DNA from: Variovorax terrae
GTDB taxonomy: Bacteria > Pseudomonadota > Gammaproteobacteria > Burkholderiales > Burkholderiaceae_C
DNA: 64,000 nt
Assembly: GCF_022809125.1 (NCBI RefSeq)
Contig: NZ_JALGBI010000001.1
Coordinates: forward strand, 1,674,001 to 1,738,000
Direction of reading: 5' to 3'
Shown: positions 51,760 to 60,854 of the stretch, one piece after another
Position numbering within the stretch: position 1 is the first letter of the stretch
Layout: each line of letters starts with the position of its first letter
Program-made: the position numbers and the translations under genes
Notes under the pieces: model-generated
Told to the model about the DNA's origin: nothing
The model's input: only the letters and a program-made list of their open reading frames with translations
Databases searched by the model: none

Positions 51760-52862
51760 GCGCCTGCCTCCGATGCCACCGGCTGCCGGGCCGGGCGCCG
51801 CAGGAACCAGTTGTTGTGCCGCTTGCCGAGCCACAGCAGCCCCAGGGCCAGCACCCCGCCATGCAGGGCCAGCAGGAAGCCGGAGAACGAGATGCGGCCC
51901 GCGCCGATCCAGCTCTGGCCGAGGTTGAGCAGGTTGTAATAGACCACGAAGGAGAACAGCGCAAAGATCATGCTGCCCCCGCGCCCGGCGCGGGGATTGA
52001 CGCTGGAAACCGCCACGGCGATCACCACGAAATTCATGGCGGCGAGGGCCAGCCCGATGCGCCAGGCCAGCTCGCCGAGGTTGAAACGCGTGGGCGCCAT
52101 CAGCAGGGCCAGCGTCGAGAGCGACTTGGCGGGGGCGTCTTCCTGCGCGCCCAGGCTGTCGGCGCCCACCTTGGTTCCATACTCGGCGAAGTCGCTGATC
52201 TTGAGATCGGTTTCGCCGATGGTGCTTTCCAGGCGCTGCCCGATGCTGAGCAGCAGGAAGTTGTCTTCCCCGATGATTTCGACGCGGCCGCTGCGGGCCG
52301 AGGTCACGGCCTCCTTGCCGCGCTCGGTGGCCGAGATGAAGACGTTCTGCCCGGTCTTGTTGTTGGGCGATTCCTTTTCGATGAAGAACACGCGGCTGCC
52401 GCTGGCGGATTCCTGGAACTGGCCCGGTGCGATGCGCTCCAGGTCGCCGCGCTTCTCGAAGCGGTCCTTCATGTCCTGGGTCTGCTGGTTGGACCAGGGC
52501 CAGACCACCAGCGCGAGCAGGGCGATGACCAGCAGCACCGGCCAGGCAAAGCGGAACAGCGGCCCCAGGAAGCTCGCCAGGCCGCGTCCGCTGGCGAACC
52601 AGATCACCATCTCGCTGTCGCGGTACATGCGCGACAGCGTGCCCACGATGGCGATGAACAGGCTCAGCGTGAGGATGGTGGGCAGATGGCCGAGCACGGT
52701 GTAGGCCATGACCACCATCACGTCCGACGGGTTGACGCTGCCGCGCGAGGCCTGGCCCAGCGTGCGGATCAGCATCATGGTCATGACGATGGTGACCAGC
52801 ACCACCAGCGTCGCGCCGAAACTGCGGGCCAGCTCCTTGCGGATGGAGGAATGGAATAACAT
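51756..52862 (-). CDS. lptF: LPS export ABC transporter permease LptF
   Basis: Partner of LptG, 368 residues. The start MLFHSSIRKELARSFGATLVVLVTIVMTMMLIRTLGQA is the LptF signature; the periplasmic part holds RVFFIEKESPNNKTGQNVFIS, and the last helices include NPRAGRGGSMIFALFSFVVYYNLLNLGQ. ATG at 52862; a TTG 9 bp upstream is in frame but less likely. Divergent from pepA, whose start is 23 bp away on the other strand, so they share a promoter region. Confidence 0.94.
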   Translation of the reverse strand: MLFHSSIRKELARSFGATLVVLVTIVMTMMLIRTLGQASRGSVNPSDVMVVMAYTVLGHLPTILTLSLFIAIVGTLSRMYRDSEMVIWFASGRGLASFLGPLFRFAWPVLLVIALLALVVWPWSNQQTQDMKDRFEKRGDLERIAPGQFQESASGSRVFFIEKESPNNKTGQNVFISATERGKEAVTSARSGRVEIIGEDNFLLLSIGQRLESTIGETDLKISDFAEYGTKVGADSLGAQEDAPAKSLSTLALLMAPTRFNLGELAWRIGLALAAMNFVVIAVAVSSVNPRAGRGGSMIFALFSFVVYYNLLNLGQSWIGAGRISFSGFLLALHGGVLALGLLWLGKRHNNWFLRRPARQPVASEAGA

Positions 52863-52885
52863 CGGTTTCAAGGAAAAACCGAATT

Positions 52886-54379
52886 ATGAACTTTGAGCTC
52901 AAGACCCTGGACCTGGCTGGCGCCGCCGCCGAAAAATGCGATGCCCTCGTGGTGCTGGTCACCCAGGCGTTCAAGCCCGGCAAGGACGCCTTGTCGCGCG
53001 TGCTGGCCGAGGCGGCCAAGGCCGGCGATTTCGAGGCCAAGCCGGCCCGGCTGCTCTCTCTGTACCGGCCGGCCGGGCTGACGGCCGTGCGCGTGGTGCT
53101 GGCAGGCATCGGCGAGGGCTCGCCCCGGCAGGTGCGGCAGGCGGTGCAGGCCGCTGTCGGGGCCCTCAAGGCCAGCCCTGCCAAGCGGCTGCTGGTCTGC
53201 TTTGCCGAGGCCACCCAAGGCGAGGCTTTGCGGGCCGCGATGCTGGCGGGCGCCGAAGCCAGCTATGTGTACACCACCACCAAATCGAAGGCGGAAGGCC
53301 GCAAGATCCAGCAGCTGGTGCTGGGCGCGCCGGATGCTTCCGTGCTCAAGCCGGCCTTCGAGCGCGGCGCCGCAGCCGTTGCCGGGATCGAGCTGGCCAA
53401 GGAATGGGGCAACCGCCCGGCCAACCACGCCACTCCCAGCATGCTGGCCGGCGCGGCCAAGGCGTTGGCCAAGTTCCCCGGGGTCAAATGCGAGGTGCTC
53501 GGCCCCAAGGAGGTGGAAAAGCTCGGCATGGGCGCGCTGATGGCGGTGGCCCAGGGCTCGGTGGAGCCGCTGCGCTTCGTGGTGCTCAGGTACGAGGGCG
53601 CGGCCAAATCGGTGGCGCCGACCGTGCTGGTCGGCAAGGGCATTACCTTCGACACCGGCGGCATCTCGATCAAGCCGGCCGCCGAAATGGACGAAATGAA
53701 GTTCGACATGTGCGGCGCCGCCAGCGTGCTGGGGGTGTTCCGCGCGCTGGCCGAGCTCAAGCCGGCCATCAACGTGGTGGGCCTCATTCCCAGCTGCGAG
53801 AACATGCCCGACGGCCGCGCGATCAAGCCGGGCGACGTGGTGACCAGCATGAGCGGGCAGACCATCGAGATTCTCAATACCGATGCCGAAGGGCGGCTCA
53901 TCCTGTGCGACGCGCTCACCTATGCCGAACGTTTCAAGCCGGGTGCCGTGGTGGACATCGCAACGTTGACCGGGGCCTGCGTGATCGCGCTGGGCGCGGT
54001 GCGCAGCGGCATGTTCTCGGCGGACGACGAACTGGCCCTGGCCCTGCAGGCGGCGGGCGAGGCAGCGCTCGATCCCTGCTGGCGCCTGCCGCTGGATGAG
54101 GACTATGCGGAAGGGCTCAAGACCCATTTCGCCGATGTGGCCAACGTCGCCGGACGTGCGGGCGGCGCCATCACGGCCGCCAAGTTCCTGCAGCGCTTTG
54201 CCGGCAAGTTTGCCTGGGCGCATCTGGACATCGCCGGCACCGCCTGGAAGAGCGGTGCGGCCAAGGGGGCCACGGGGCGCCCGGTGGGCCTGCTGGTCGA
54301 ATACCTGCTGGCCCAGGCTCCGGCGGGGGCTGCTGCGGCGAAGAAGCCGAAAGCCAGGCCGGCGGCCGCGCGCAAGTGA
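52886..54379 (+). CDS. pepA: Leucyl aminopeptidase PepA
   Basis: Cytosolic M17 aminopeptidase of 497 residues, with the metal-binding C-terminal catalytic domain. Landmarks: VLVGKGITFDTGGISIKPAAEMDEMKFDMCGAA (metal ligands and Lys), NTDAEGRLILCDALTYA (family signature) and GRAGGAITAAKFLQRFAG. A basic Ala/Lys tail (AAAAKKPKARPAAARK) extends past the normal end. pepA-holC is a widespread gene order, and holC follows 19 bp later. Confidence 0.95.
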   Translation: MNFELKTLDLAGAAAEKCDALVVLVTQAFKPGKDALSRVLAEAAKAGDFEAKPARLLSLYRPAGLTAVRVVLAGIGEGSPRQVRQAVQAAVGALKASPAKRLLVCFAEATQGEALRAAMLAGAEASYVYTTTKSKAEGRKIQQLVLGAPDASVLKPAFERGAAAVAGIELAKEWGNRPANHATPSMLAGAAKALAKFPGVKCEVLGPKEVEKLGMGALMAVAQGSVEPLRFVVLRYEGAAKSVAPTVLVGKGITFDTGGISIKPAAEMDEMKFDMCGAASVLGVFRALAELKPAINVVGLIPSCENMPDGRAIKPGDVVTSMSGQTIEILNTDAEGRLILCDALTYAERFKPGAVVDIATLTGACVIALGAVRSGMFSADDELALALQAAGEAALDPCWRLPLDEDYAEGLKTHFADVANVAGRAGGAITAAKFLQRFAGKFAWAHLDIAGTAWKSGAAKGATGRPVGLLVEYLLAQAPAGAAAAKKPKARPAAARK

Positions 54380-54398
54380 GCTTCAAGGTCTGGCCGGC

Positions 54399-54833
54399 AT
54401 GACGGAAGTTGCATTTCACTTCAACGCCCCCGACAAGGTGGCCTATGCCTGCCGGCTGCTGCGCAAGGCGGTGGGCAGCGGCGCCCGGGTCGTGGTGACG
54501 GCGGAGCCGGAGGTGCTGCAAAAGCTGGACGTGGCCCTGTGGACGTTCGCCCCGCTGGAGTTCGTTCCGCACTGCCGCAGCGCCAGTGCCGCGCCCATGC
54601 TGGCGGCCTCTCCCGTGGTGCTGGCCGGTTCGGTGCATGGCACGCCCCATCAGCAGGTCCTGCTCAATCTGGGCGAGCAGGTGCCCGACGGCTTTGAGCG
54701 CTTCGAGCGGCTGATCGAGGTGGTGACGCAGCAGGGCGATGACCGCCAGGGCGCACGCCACCGCTGGAAGCACTATGCCGACCGGGGTTACGCCATCACC
54801 CGGCACGATCTGGCGCTGAAGGGATCCGCCTGA
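54399..54833 (+). CDS. holC: DNA polymerase III chi subunit HolC
   Basis: Clamp-loader accessory subunit that binds SSB; 144 residues. It starts MTEVAFHFNAPDKVAYACRLLRKAVGSGARVVVTAEP, then WTFAPLEFVPHC and LVNLGEQVP-like LLNLGEQVPDGFERFERLIEVVTQ, and ends HRWKHYADRGYAITRHDL. ATG at 54399 has AAGGTC only weakly; the gene is coupled to a small downstream gene (TGATG). Confidence 0.93.
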   Translation: MTEVAFHFNAPDKVAYACRLLRKAVGSGARVVVTAEPEVLQKLDVALWTFAPLEFVPHCRSASAAPMLAASPVVLAGSVHGTPHQQVLLNLGEQVPDGFERFERLIEVVTQQGDDRQGARHRWKHYADRGYAITRHDLALKGSA

Positions 54834-55138
54834 TGTCCACCCCTCCGCGCACGCCACCGCGCTTCGTTCCGACGCTGACCGAGGTCGTGCACCGTCCCGA
54901 GGCGGCCGTGCCGGCGCCGGCGCTGCAGGATGTGGCCGGGCTGCAGCGCCAGATCATGCACCGCGTGATGCAGCGGATCGATCTGTCGCTCGAGCGACGC
55001 CTGCGCGAGGCGGTGACGCGCGCCGTGCTGGAGCAAACCCAGGCGCTGGGACCGCGCCTGCGGGATGACATCGAAGAGGCCGTTCGACAGGCTGTATCAG
55101 AGGCGCTGGCTGAGGAATTGGCGGCTGCGCCGCGCTGA
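54833..55138 (+). CDS. Hypothetical small helical protein downstream of holC
   Basis: Protein of 101 residues with no family I recognise. After a Pro-rich start (MSTPPRTPPRFVPTLTEVV), residues 37-100 are strongly helical with heptad-like spacing (LQRQIMHRVMQRIDLSLERRLREAVTRAVLEQ). There are no Cys and no membrane segment. The start overlaps the holC stop, so it is translated with HolC. A role near the replisome or SSB is speculation. Confidence 0.8.
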   Translation: MSTPPRTPPRFVPTLTEVVHRPEAAVPAPALQDVAGLQRQIMHRVMQRIDLSLERRLREAVTRAVLEQTQALGPRLRDDIEEAVRQAVSEALAEELAAAPR

Positions 55139-55315
55139 GGCGGTACCGTCGAACGGGGTGCCTGCTGCATTAGCGCAACTGCTGGCAGGAAAAACCACTT
55201 GATCGGTAGGAACCTAGCGTGTTCCCTATGGTTCGGGCCTGGAAATTGCGATAACTTCGCGCCCGTTGAGTCATAAATTTACATCTCAACCTTTTTTCCT
55301 AATCTGGAGGCTTAT
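55139..55315 (+). promoter_or_regulatory. Leader region of the Liv-type binding protein gene
   Basis: A 6-bp inverted repeat GTTGAG / CTCAAC (55265-55290, 14-nt spacer) is followed by CTTTTTTCC, and CTGGAGG lies 7 bp before the ATG. It may be an operator or a weak attenuator-like hairpin. Promoter boxes not certain. Confidence 0.4.
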
Positions 55316-56449
55316 ATGCAAGTGAAGTTGAAACTAACTGTTGCCGCTGCCATGGCCGTTGGGGCTGGTTTGGCTGTTGCACAGGATGTCCAAGTGATCA
55401 AGATTGGCCATGTGGCACCGATTTCCGGCGCCCAGGCCCATTACGGCAAGGACAATGAAAACGGCGTGCGCATGGCCATCGAGGATCTGAATGCGCAGAA
55501 CGTCGTGATTGCCGGCAAGAAGATCAAGTTCGAAATCCAGGCCGAGGACGACGCGGCGGACCCGAAACAAGGCACGGCGGCCGCACAGAAACTGTGCGAT
55601 GCCAAGGTGGCCGGCGTGGTGGGCCACCTGAATTCGGGCACCACCATTCCCGCCTCGAAGGTCTACAACGACTGCGGCATTCCCCACATCACGGGCGCTG
55701 CCACCAACCCCAACCTGACCAAGCCCGGCTACAAGACCACCTACCGCATCATCGCCAACGACAATGCGCTCGGTGCCGGCCTGGCCTACTACGCGGCCGA
55801 TGCGCTTAAGCTCAAGAAGGTTGCCATCATCGACGACCGCACGGCCTATGGCCAGGGCGTGGCCGACGTGTTCAAGAAGACGGCTGCCTCCAAGGGCATC
55901 CAGATCGTTGACGAGCAGTTCACCACCGACAAGGCCACCGACTTCATGGCGATCCTGACCGCCATCAAGGCCAAGGCGCCGGACGGCATCTTCTACGGCG
56001 GCATGGACCCCCAGGCCGGCCCGATGCTGCGCCAGATGGAGCAACTGGGTCTTTCCAACGTCAAGTTCTTCGGCGGCGACGGCATCTGCACGTCCGAAAT
56101 CGCCAAGCTCGCGGGCGGCGCGAAGACGCTGGAGAACGTGGTCTGCGCCGAAGGCGGCGCCTCGCTGCAGAAGATGCCTGGCGGCGCGGCCTGGAAGGCC
56201 CGCTACGACGCCAAGTACCCTGGCCAGTTCCAGGTCTACAGCCCGTACACCTACGACGCCACCTTCGTGCTGGTTGACGCCATGAAGCGCGCCAACTCCT
56301 GGGACCCCAAGGTCTACATCCCGAAGCTGGCCGAAACCAACTTCAAGGGTGTGACGGCCAACATCGCCTTCGAGCCCAATGGCGAACTGAAGAACCCGGC
56401 CATGACGCTCTACGTCTACAAGGACGGCAAGAAGTCCCCGCTGAACTGA
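55316..56449 (+). CDS. Branched-chain amino acid ABC transporter binding protein (LivJ/K type)
   Basis: Periplasmic receptor of 377 residues with signal MQVKLKLTVAAAMAVGAGLAVAQ. The mature VQVIKIGHVAPISGAQAHYGKDNENGVRMAIEDLNAQ and GTAAAQKLCDAKVAGVVGHLNSGTTIPASKVYNDCGIPHITGAATNP are classic Liv receptor motifs. RBS CTGGAGG. It has its own terminator; no permease or ATPase genes lie beside it, so it is an orphan receptor in this window. Very well conserved family, ligand leucine-like by inference. Confidence 0.93.
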   Translation: MQVKLKLTVAAAMAVGAGLAVAQDVQVIKIGHVAPISGAQAHYGKDNENGVRMAIEDLNAQNVVIAGKKIKFEIQAEDDAADPKQGTAAAQKLCDAKVAGVVGHLNSGTTIPASKVYNDCGIPHITGAATNPNLTKPGYKTTYRIIANDNALGAGLAYYAADALKLKKVAIIDDRTAYGQGVADVFKKTAASKGIQIVDEQFTTDKATDFMAILTAIKAKAPDGIFYGGMDPQAGPMLRQMEQLGLSNVKFFGGDGICTSEIAKLAGGAKTLENVVCAEGGASLQKMPGGAAWKARYDAKYPGQFQVYSPYTYDATFVLVDAMKRANSWDPKVYIPKLAETNFKGVTANIAFEPNGELKNPAMTLYVYKDGKKSPLN

Positions 56450-56467
56450 TCGCGTCGATCTCCCGCA

Positions 56468-56493
56468 AAAAAGCCACCTCGCGGTGGCTTTTT
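56468..56493 (+). terminator. Rho-independent terminator after the Liv receptor gene
   Basis: A stem AAAAAGCCACC / GGTGGCTTTTT with a TCGC loop lies 18 bp after the stop. Confidence 0.93.
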
Positions 56494-56578
56494 GCCTTCT
56501 TGTTTGTCACAGACAGGCGGGCTCGGTTTGAGGTACCGTGGTGGCCTGTTTGGGTTCACGATTCATGAGGAGGCGTTC

Positions 56579-56893
56579 ATGTCCTGGAAGGCTTTGACGA
56601 TGTCTGTATTGCTGCCGGTGGCGGTCATGGGTTGCGGCGCGATGGATGGCGGGGGTGCCGGCGCGGTGCCGGCAGCCCCTTCCGCCGCCGCAGGGTGCAA
56701 GGCCGATGCGGCCCAATTCGTCATCGGGCGCAGCATCGATGCGGCGCTGCAGGAGGAAGCCAGGGTCCGGTCGGGCGCGGAAACGGTCCGCACGCTCAAG
56801 CCCAATCAGATGGTGACGATGGAGTTCATCGCGACGCGACTGACGATCAATGTGGATGGCGAGGGAAAGGCCACCAGCGCGCACTGCGGCTGA
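56579..56893 (+). CDS. Lipoprotein with inhibitor I78-like domain
   Basis: Secreted lipoprotein of 104 residues. The lipobox VMGC puts the lipidated Cys at 19. The rest resembles the I78 peptidase-inhibitor fold: FVIGRSIDAALQEEARVRSGAETVRTLKPNQMVTMEFIATRLTINVDGEGKATSAHCG, with the Cys pair near the ends. GAGGAGG lies 11 bp before the ATG. Family assignment is from pattern memory, and inhibition of a protease is inferred. It lies alone between a terminator and the accessory region. Confidence 0.8.
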   Translation: MSWKALTMSVLLPVAVMGCGAMDGGGAGAVPAAPSAAAGCKADAAQFVIGRSIDAALQEEARVRSGAETVRTLKPNQMVTMEFIATRLTINVDGEGKATSAHCG

Positions 56894-57144
56894 GCAGCGG
56901 CCAGAAACAGCAAAGCCCATGACTCGTGTCAGCCTGTTGGCTAAGCTGGAAGGCGGATCATGGCACCCCAAGCCCGCTGCTATGAAAATAGCATGGCCTT
57001 CTGTTGTCGGCCTCAGGGGGGCCCCCTAGGGGCCACTGCTTGATTAATGATGCCTTTGGCCATATGAGGTGCTTGAGCGCCGGCCACCGGTTTCTTGACC
57101 ATGTCCATGCCTTTCACGTCATCTATTCTCATAGGAGCTCGGTT
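56894..57144. other. Intergenic stretch with repeat-like sequences
   Basis: It holds a short hairpin GCTAT-GAAA-ATAGC at 56979-56993, like the tip of the dispersed hairpin repeat but without its core. It also holds a palindromic GC block at 56998-57041 (CCTCAGGGGGGCCCCCTAGG) related to the hrpA GC element. No gene seen. An AGGAG ribosome site lies at its right end. Confidence 0.5.
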
Positions 57145-57558
57145 TTGAAGAAAAGTCTCGCCCCCATGGCTGCTGTCACGGCCGCACTGTTCTTGGTTGT
57201 CGCCACGTCTCAGGCAATGGCAGACCCGGCTCGGGCCATCGTCCTGCACGTCTCCGGAGTGATGACGCCAGACCGCACCGCCTACATCAGCGACCCGATC
57301 CAGTACCAGGGCGACAGCGCTTGCGGGAAGTCGACAGATTTCGTTGCCAAAGCGAAGGTCAAGTACGCCAATCTGCTGGAAAATCGCTTCCCTGACGTCT
57401 TCAGGAACATTGTTGTGCACAACAACATCCAGTCGAACATCCTGGGCCAGAATCTCACCACGAAACGGCAGATCAATGACTACCTGGACGACCTCGAGGC
57501 TGCCGAGAAGCGGCAGGGGTCCAAGGTGAGGTGGATCACCTTCAATCACGGGTGCTAG
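57145..57558 (+). CDS. Hypothetical secreted protein
   Basis: Protein of 137 residues, family unknown. A TTG start at 57145 is chosen because ATAGGAGCTC lies before it and a good signal peptide begins there (KKSLAPMAAVTAALFLVVATSQAMA, cleavage before D27). The mature part carries two Cys (SACGKS and the last residue) and segments LHVSGVMTPDRTAYISDPIQ and NRFPDVFRNIVVHNNIQSNILGQNLTTKRQIND. The DEFPD-like repeats and no membrane segment suggest a periplasmic protein. No function assigned. Confidence 0.7.
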   Translation: MKKSLAPMAAVTAALFLVVATSQAMADPARAIVLHVSGVMTPDRTAYISDPIQYQGDSACGKSTDFVAKAKVKYANLLENRFPDVFRNIVVHNNIQSNILGQNLTTKRQINDYLDDLEAAEKRQGSKVRWITFNHGC

Positions 57559-57732
57559 GCGTCGACCCATCCGGGGGATTTCCGCTTCCAGTTCCAGGGG
57601 CATGAACGTGCGCTTGTGCTCGGTGAACTGACGGAGCAGTTGCAAGCGCGTGCGGACCCGCAGGCGCCCGTGACGGAGGCTCGCGTCGAGAGCGCGGCCA
57701 GTATCATCAGCGCAAACAAGGCGGAGGACTTC

Positions 57733-58008
57733 GTGCGTTTGGTTGTTGCGGTCTTTTTCTTGCTGGCTGGCGTCGCCCAGGCCTCGCCCACAGCCAGCGA
57801 CTACCAGGCCTGCCACGCGCGCGGTGCCCTCGGCCTGCGCCATTGCCTGGATCGGAGCCCGGGTACCGACTTGCCTGTGTGCTGGGACAATGCGCGCGCC
57901 GCGGTGCAGCGTTGCTACGCCGACGTGCGCAACGAGTACGACCCGGGCTATCGGGCGGAGAAGCGGGCCGCCGAAATGCGTGCGCGTGAGCAGCACGAGC
58001 GCAAATGA
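57733..58008 (+). CDS. Hypothetical small secreted Cys-containing protein
   Basis: Protein of 91 residues from a GTG start at 57733, with GCGGAGGAC before it. The signal RLVVAVFFLLAGVAQA is clear. The mature SPTASDYQACHARGALGLRHCLDRSPGTDLPVCWDNARAAVQRCYADVR has four Cys that could form two disulfides; a charged tail ends the protein (AEKRAAEMRAREQHERK). A longer frame from 57616 only adds non-signal sequence. Family unknown. Confidence 0.65.
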   Translation: MRLVVAVFFLLAGVAQASPTASDYQACHARGALGLRHCLDRSPGTDLPVCWDNARAAVQRCYADVRNEYDPGYRAEKRAAEMRAREQHERK

Positions 58009-58134
58009 TGCGGATCCGGGTTCGATTCGCCGTGCTCGTTCTTGTCGCCATGGAGCCTGATTTCGTGCTCCCCACGACATTCGACCCTCTTTCTTCGATT
58101 TCAGGAAGCGCGCGGGAGCTCTCCGGGAGTGGCC

Positions 58135-58956
58135 GTGATCGTTGACTTTCGCACCCAGTTCACCCGCGCGCTGGCTGAAGCAGCAGCGCACGCCAGGGCT
58201 GTGGCGACCTTTGCGACGCCGAGCGGGCTGGAAGCCGCGCCTGCCAGGCTCGTTGACTGCCTGCGGACCCTGGATGGCGATCTGTCACGGCTTGACCTGC
58301 GTCCAAAGGAGCATCACCGCGAGCGGCACCGCTTGCTTCAAGTGTTGTCCCAACCGGTGCTGGACCACGAGGATGCGCTGGCCCTATTCAGCACAATCGC
58401 ACGCTGGCACCAGGGCTGCGAGGCGCAGCTGGGGATCGACGTGGTATTGCCTGCGCTCCTGAGCAGAGCTTGGCGCGACGAAGCTATCGAGCGGCACCCG
58501 GAGCTTTTCGCGGCGGCACGAAGCCGTCCAGCCTACCCGCGCGATGTACTTTTCCACTTCGCTAACTTGTGGTCTGGCCGGGTACCCGACGAGACCGACG
58601 ACTCGGCTCACGGGACCTTGCGGAGCCTGATCGCCTTGCCGTGGAAACCTGGTGCACCGGATGTGAGTGCCGCCTTTGGGAATGCTGTTCGATCGCGCTC
58701 GCCGTCTATCCTCCGCGCGTTCATCCGCGAGTTTCCCGAGCAGATGGATCGCCGCTGTGGTGGTCTCACGGTCCTGCACCGTGCCGTCTGCGTCGAGTAT
58801 TCGGCGGACAACATCGCCGCGCTAATCGAAGCCGGAGCGAATCCCCACGCTCTCAGCGACGATGGAGAAACGCCCTTGCAATACGCCATCCGGGAAGGAT
58901 GGGAAACGAGCGCGAAGGCCCTTGAGCGCTCGATGCAGGAGAACCCTTTAGGGTAG
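58135..58956 (+). CDS. Ankyrin-repeat-like protein
   Basis: Protein of about 273 residues from GTG 58135 (GGGAG upstream). Residues 1-170 are helical and not recognised. From about 185 the sequence shows ankyrin-type pairs: VSAAFGNAVRSRSPSILRAFIREFPEQMDRRCGGLTVLHRAVCVEYSADNIAALIEAGANPHALSDDGETPLQYAIREGW. The last repeat (ALIEAGANPHALSDDGETPLQYAI) is clear. No signal peptide at this start; a longer TTG start at 58042 is possible. Partner unknown. Confidence 0.75.
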   Translation: MIVDFRTQFTRALAEAAAHARAVATFATPSGLEAAPARLVDCLRTLDGDLSRLDLRPKEHHRERHRLLQVLSQPVLDHEDALALFSTIARWHQGCEAQLGIDVVLPALLSRAWRDEAIERHPELFAAARSRPAYPRDVLFHFANLWSGRVPDETDDSAHGTLRSLIALPWKPGAPDVSAAFGNAVRSRSPSILRAFIREFPEQMDRRCGGLTVLHRAVCVEYSADNIAALIEAGANPHALSDDGETPLQYAIREGWETSAKALERSMQENPLG

Positions 58957-59318
58957 CCGTTGATGCACGCTGGTCAGACGCCCAAGGAGCGCGGGGCCGG
59001 TACTCAGCACAGTCTCCGCGATGAGTCGGCTACGGCGCTGTCAGGAGCGGCGCGGCCGGTCCTTCGCGTAGCACTGGCCATCGCTGCGTGGCCCGCCGGA
59101 CGCTGACAACCCAGCGTCCTGTGGCGTGGAGTAAATGAGGCAAATCTCCTCGCTGATGAGGAGCCGTGACGATGGTGTCTGCTAAGGCTGCGCGCGCTTT
59201 GGCCCTTTTTTCTCTGTTGCCAGCGAGTCGGGCAGGGCAGGGTAAACACCACCCGCGTGAGGCCCACTGCTCAGTCTGAATCTCCTAGACTTCCCCCTTT
59301 TTTATGCACGAGAAGTAC
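58957..59318. other. Gene-free stretch in the accessory region
   Basis: 362 bp with no convincing gene on either strand. Short open frames exist but lack ribosome sites, signal peptides and family-like sequence. The base composition is mixed, and I see no tandem repeats or terminator. It must contain the promoter of the lipoprotein gene at 59319. Possibly decayed coding DNA. Confidence 0.4.
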
Positions 59319-60563
59319 ATGAGAATCTGGATTTTGGGATTGATCGTCGCCCTGCTGTACGGCTGCGGAACGAATCGGCTGTACGAGCACGCCGAGGGTG
59401 GAGTCTCAAAAATGCAGGCTTGGGCGACGACAGACCCGGTGGTGCTGCAGAAGCGCTGGGGTCCCTATGCTGCTGCTGTTGAAAAAAACTGGATCGGTTA
59501 CAGCAATGATGGCCTGGAGCGCCGGAGATATGAATGGGTCCTGCCGGGAGTGATCATGAAGGCGACAGGCGACACCATGGGTGAGACCCTTATGTCTAGG
59601 AGAGGCATCTTCTTAATCGACCAACGCCTGCAATACGATCCAGAGTCCGGCCGCATCCAGGTGATTGAAGCGAACTCTCAGCAGCTTGCATCTTCTCCGG
59701 GCGATCTTCTGTTGGACTTGGCCATGCAACCCAACGGCTCCTTGCTTGACGAACGGCGAGGGCGAGAAAGATCGCTAAACCAAGATGGGTATCTCGTAGT
59801 GGATGCGACAGTCTTTCGGTCTGTGAGCAATGAGGACTACGAAAGAGCGAGTGTGATAGCGCGAACGGAACTGAAAGCGTCTGAGAGAGACAAAAGTGCT
59901 GCTTTCTGGAACAACTTCGCTCTGGGCGTCAGCGCAGTAGCGCAGGGCGTGTCGCAAGCCTATGCGGAACAGCAAGCATCGCGACCCACGGGGCCAAACG
60001 CGGCGCAGCGCGAACTTGCGGCGATCAAGGAGCGGGAACGCCTAGCCAGTGAACGTCGCTCACAAGGGGGGCAACAGGTGTCGCAGATTCAGCAGCCCTC
60101 CCGGGGGCAGCAACTGGTTCCATCTGCTGCACCGTCCCTGCAGGTCGCTGCCGCCGGTTCGCTTGCAGAGAGGCAAGAGAGAAAAACGGCGCTGGCGCCC
60201 GTCGCAAGTGAGTCAGCCGCAAGCAACAGAGACGGTGCGACGCGGCAAGCTGCCTTGACGTTCCTGTATCAAGTGCCAATGGAATATAGAAAGGGCGACA
60301 CCAACAATTCGAACTGTTGGGTTCTTGTCGCAGTCCCTGGCCCGGCGGGATTCCTGGAATCCAATGACCGTACCCAGGTTCGGTCCATTGTGGATTCGTA
60401 CAAGCCTCGTGCATTGCAGCAATGCAGTACCCTCGATCGTCGTGTGCAAGGGGATGCCCAAGCCAACTATGTGGACGACATGCCATCGAAGCTTGGTCAG
60501 GCACGGTCTTGGTATGAGCGTCAGGCTGGCCAAAATGCACAGTATCGGTTCGAGATCCGCTAG
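59319..60563 (+). CDS. Hypothetical lipoprotein, tandem paralog 1
   Basis: Protein of 414 residues, family not recognised. A short signal RIWILGLIVALLYGC gives a lipidated C16. The N-terminal domain (about 25-180) has LQKRWGPYAAAVEKNWIGYS and YEWVLPGVIMKATG. A central helix FWNNFALGVSAVAQGVSQAYAEQQA and RELAAIKERERLA follow, then a low-complexity Gln/Ser/Ala linker and a C-terminal domain with two Cys. The centre and N-terminal domain match the next gene (60855), so the two are diverged duplicates. Less GC-rich than the housekeeping genes. Confidence 0.75.
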   Translation: MRIWILGLIVALLYGCGTNRLYEHAEGGVSKMQAWATTDPVVLQKRWGPYAAAVEKNWIGYSNDGLERRRYEWVLPGVIMKATGDTMGETLMSRRGIFLIDQRLQYDPESGRIQVIEANSQQLASSPGDLLLDLAMQPNGSLLDERRGRERSLNQDGYLVVDATVFRSVSNEDYERASVIARTELKASERDKSAAFWNNFALGVSAVAQGVSQAYAEQQASRPTGPNAAQRELAAIKERERLASERRSQGGQQVSQIQQPSRGQQLVPSAAPSLQVAAAGSLAERQERKTALAPVASESAASNRDGATRQAALTFLYQVPMEYRKGDTNNSNCWVLVAVPGPAGFLESNDRTQVRSIVDSYKPRALQQCSTLDRRVQGDAQANYVDDMPSKLGQARSWYERQAGQNAQYRFEIR

Positions 60564-60854
60564 ATCTGGCCGGGCCTTTAGCCACCGCGTAGACATCGAC
60601 TCCAACTCGAAGTTTCCATTGCCTGAAGCAAGCACCGTACTTGGGCGGAGGGATTTGAGCCCGAGTTGCGTCGCTCTATGTCAGGCATTGCCGTTGCGCA
60701 TGCTTCGGACCACGTCGTCACGTTGGATGAAGCGAGCGGGAGTTCGCTTGGCGTGTGACTCTGTCTCAATCAGAGCAACGCCCGGCGGTGCATGTAGCAA
60801 TTGCCCCTGAGATCGTTCGATTAATCTTCCAATTTGATATGTGAGGGAATTTTG
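60564..60854. other. Gap between the two lipoprotein paralogs
   Basis: 291 bp without a convincing gene. It becomes AT-rich near its right end (CGATTAATCTTCCAATTTGATATGTGAGG), where the promoter of the second paralog should lie. No repeat seen. Confidence 0.4.
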
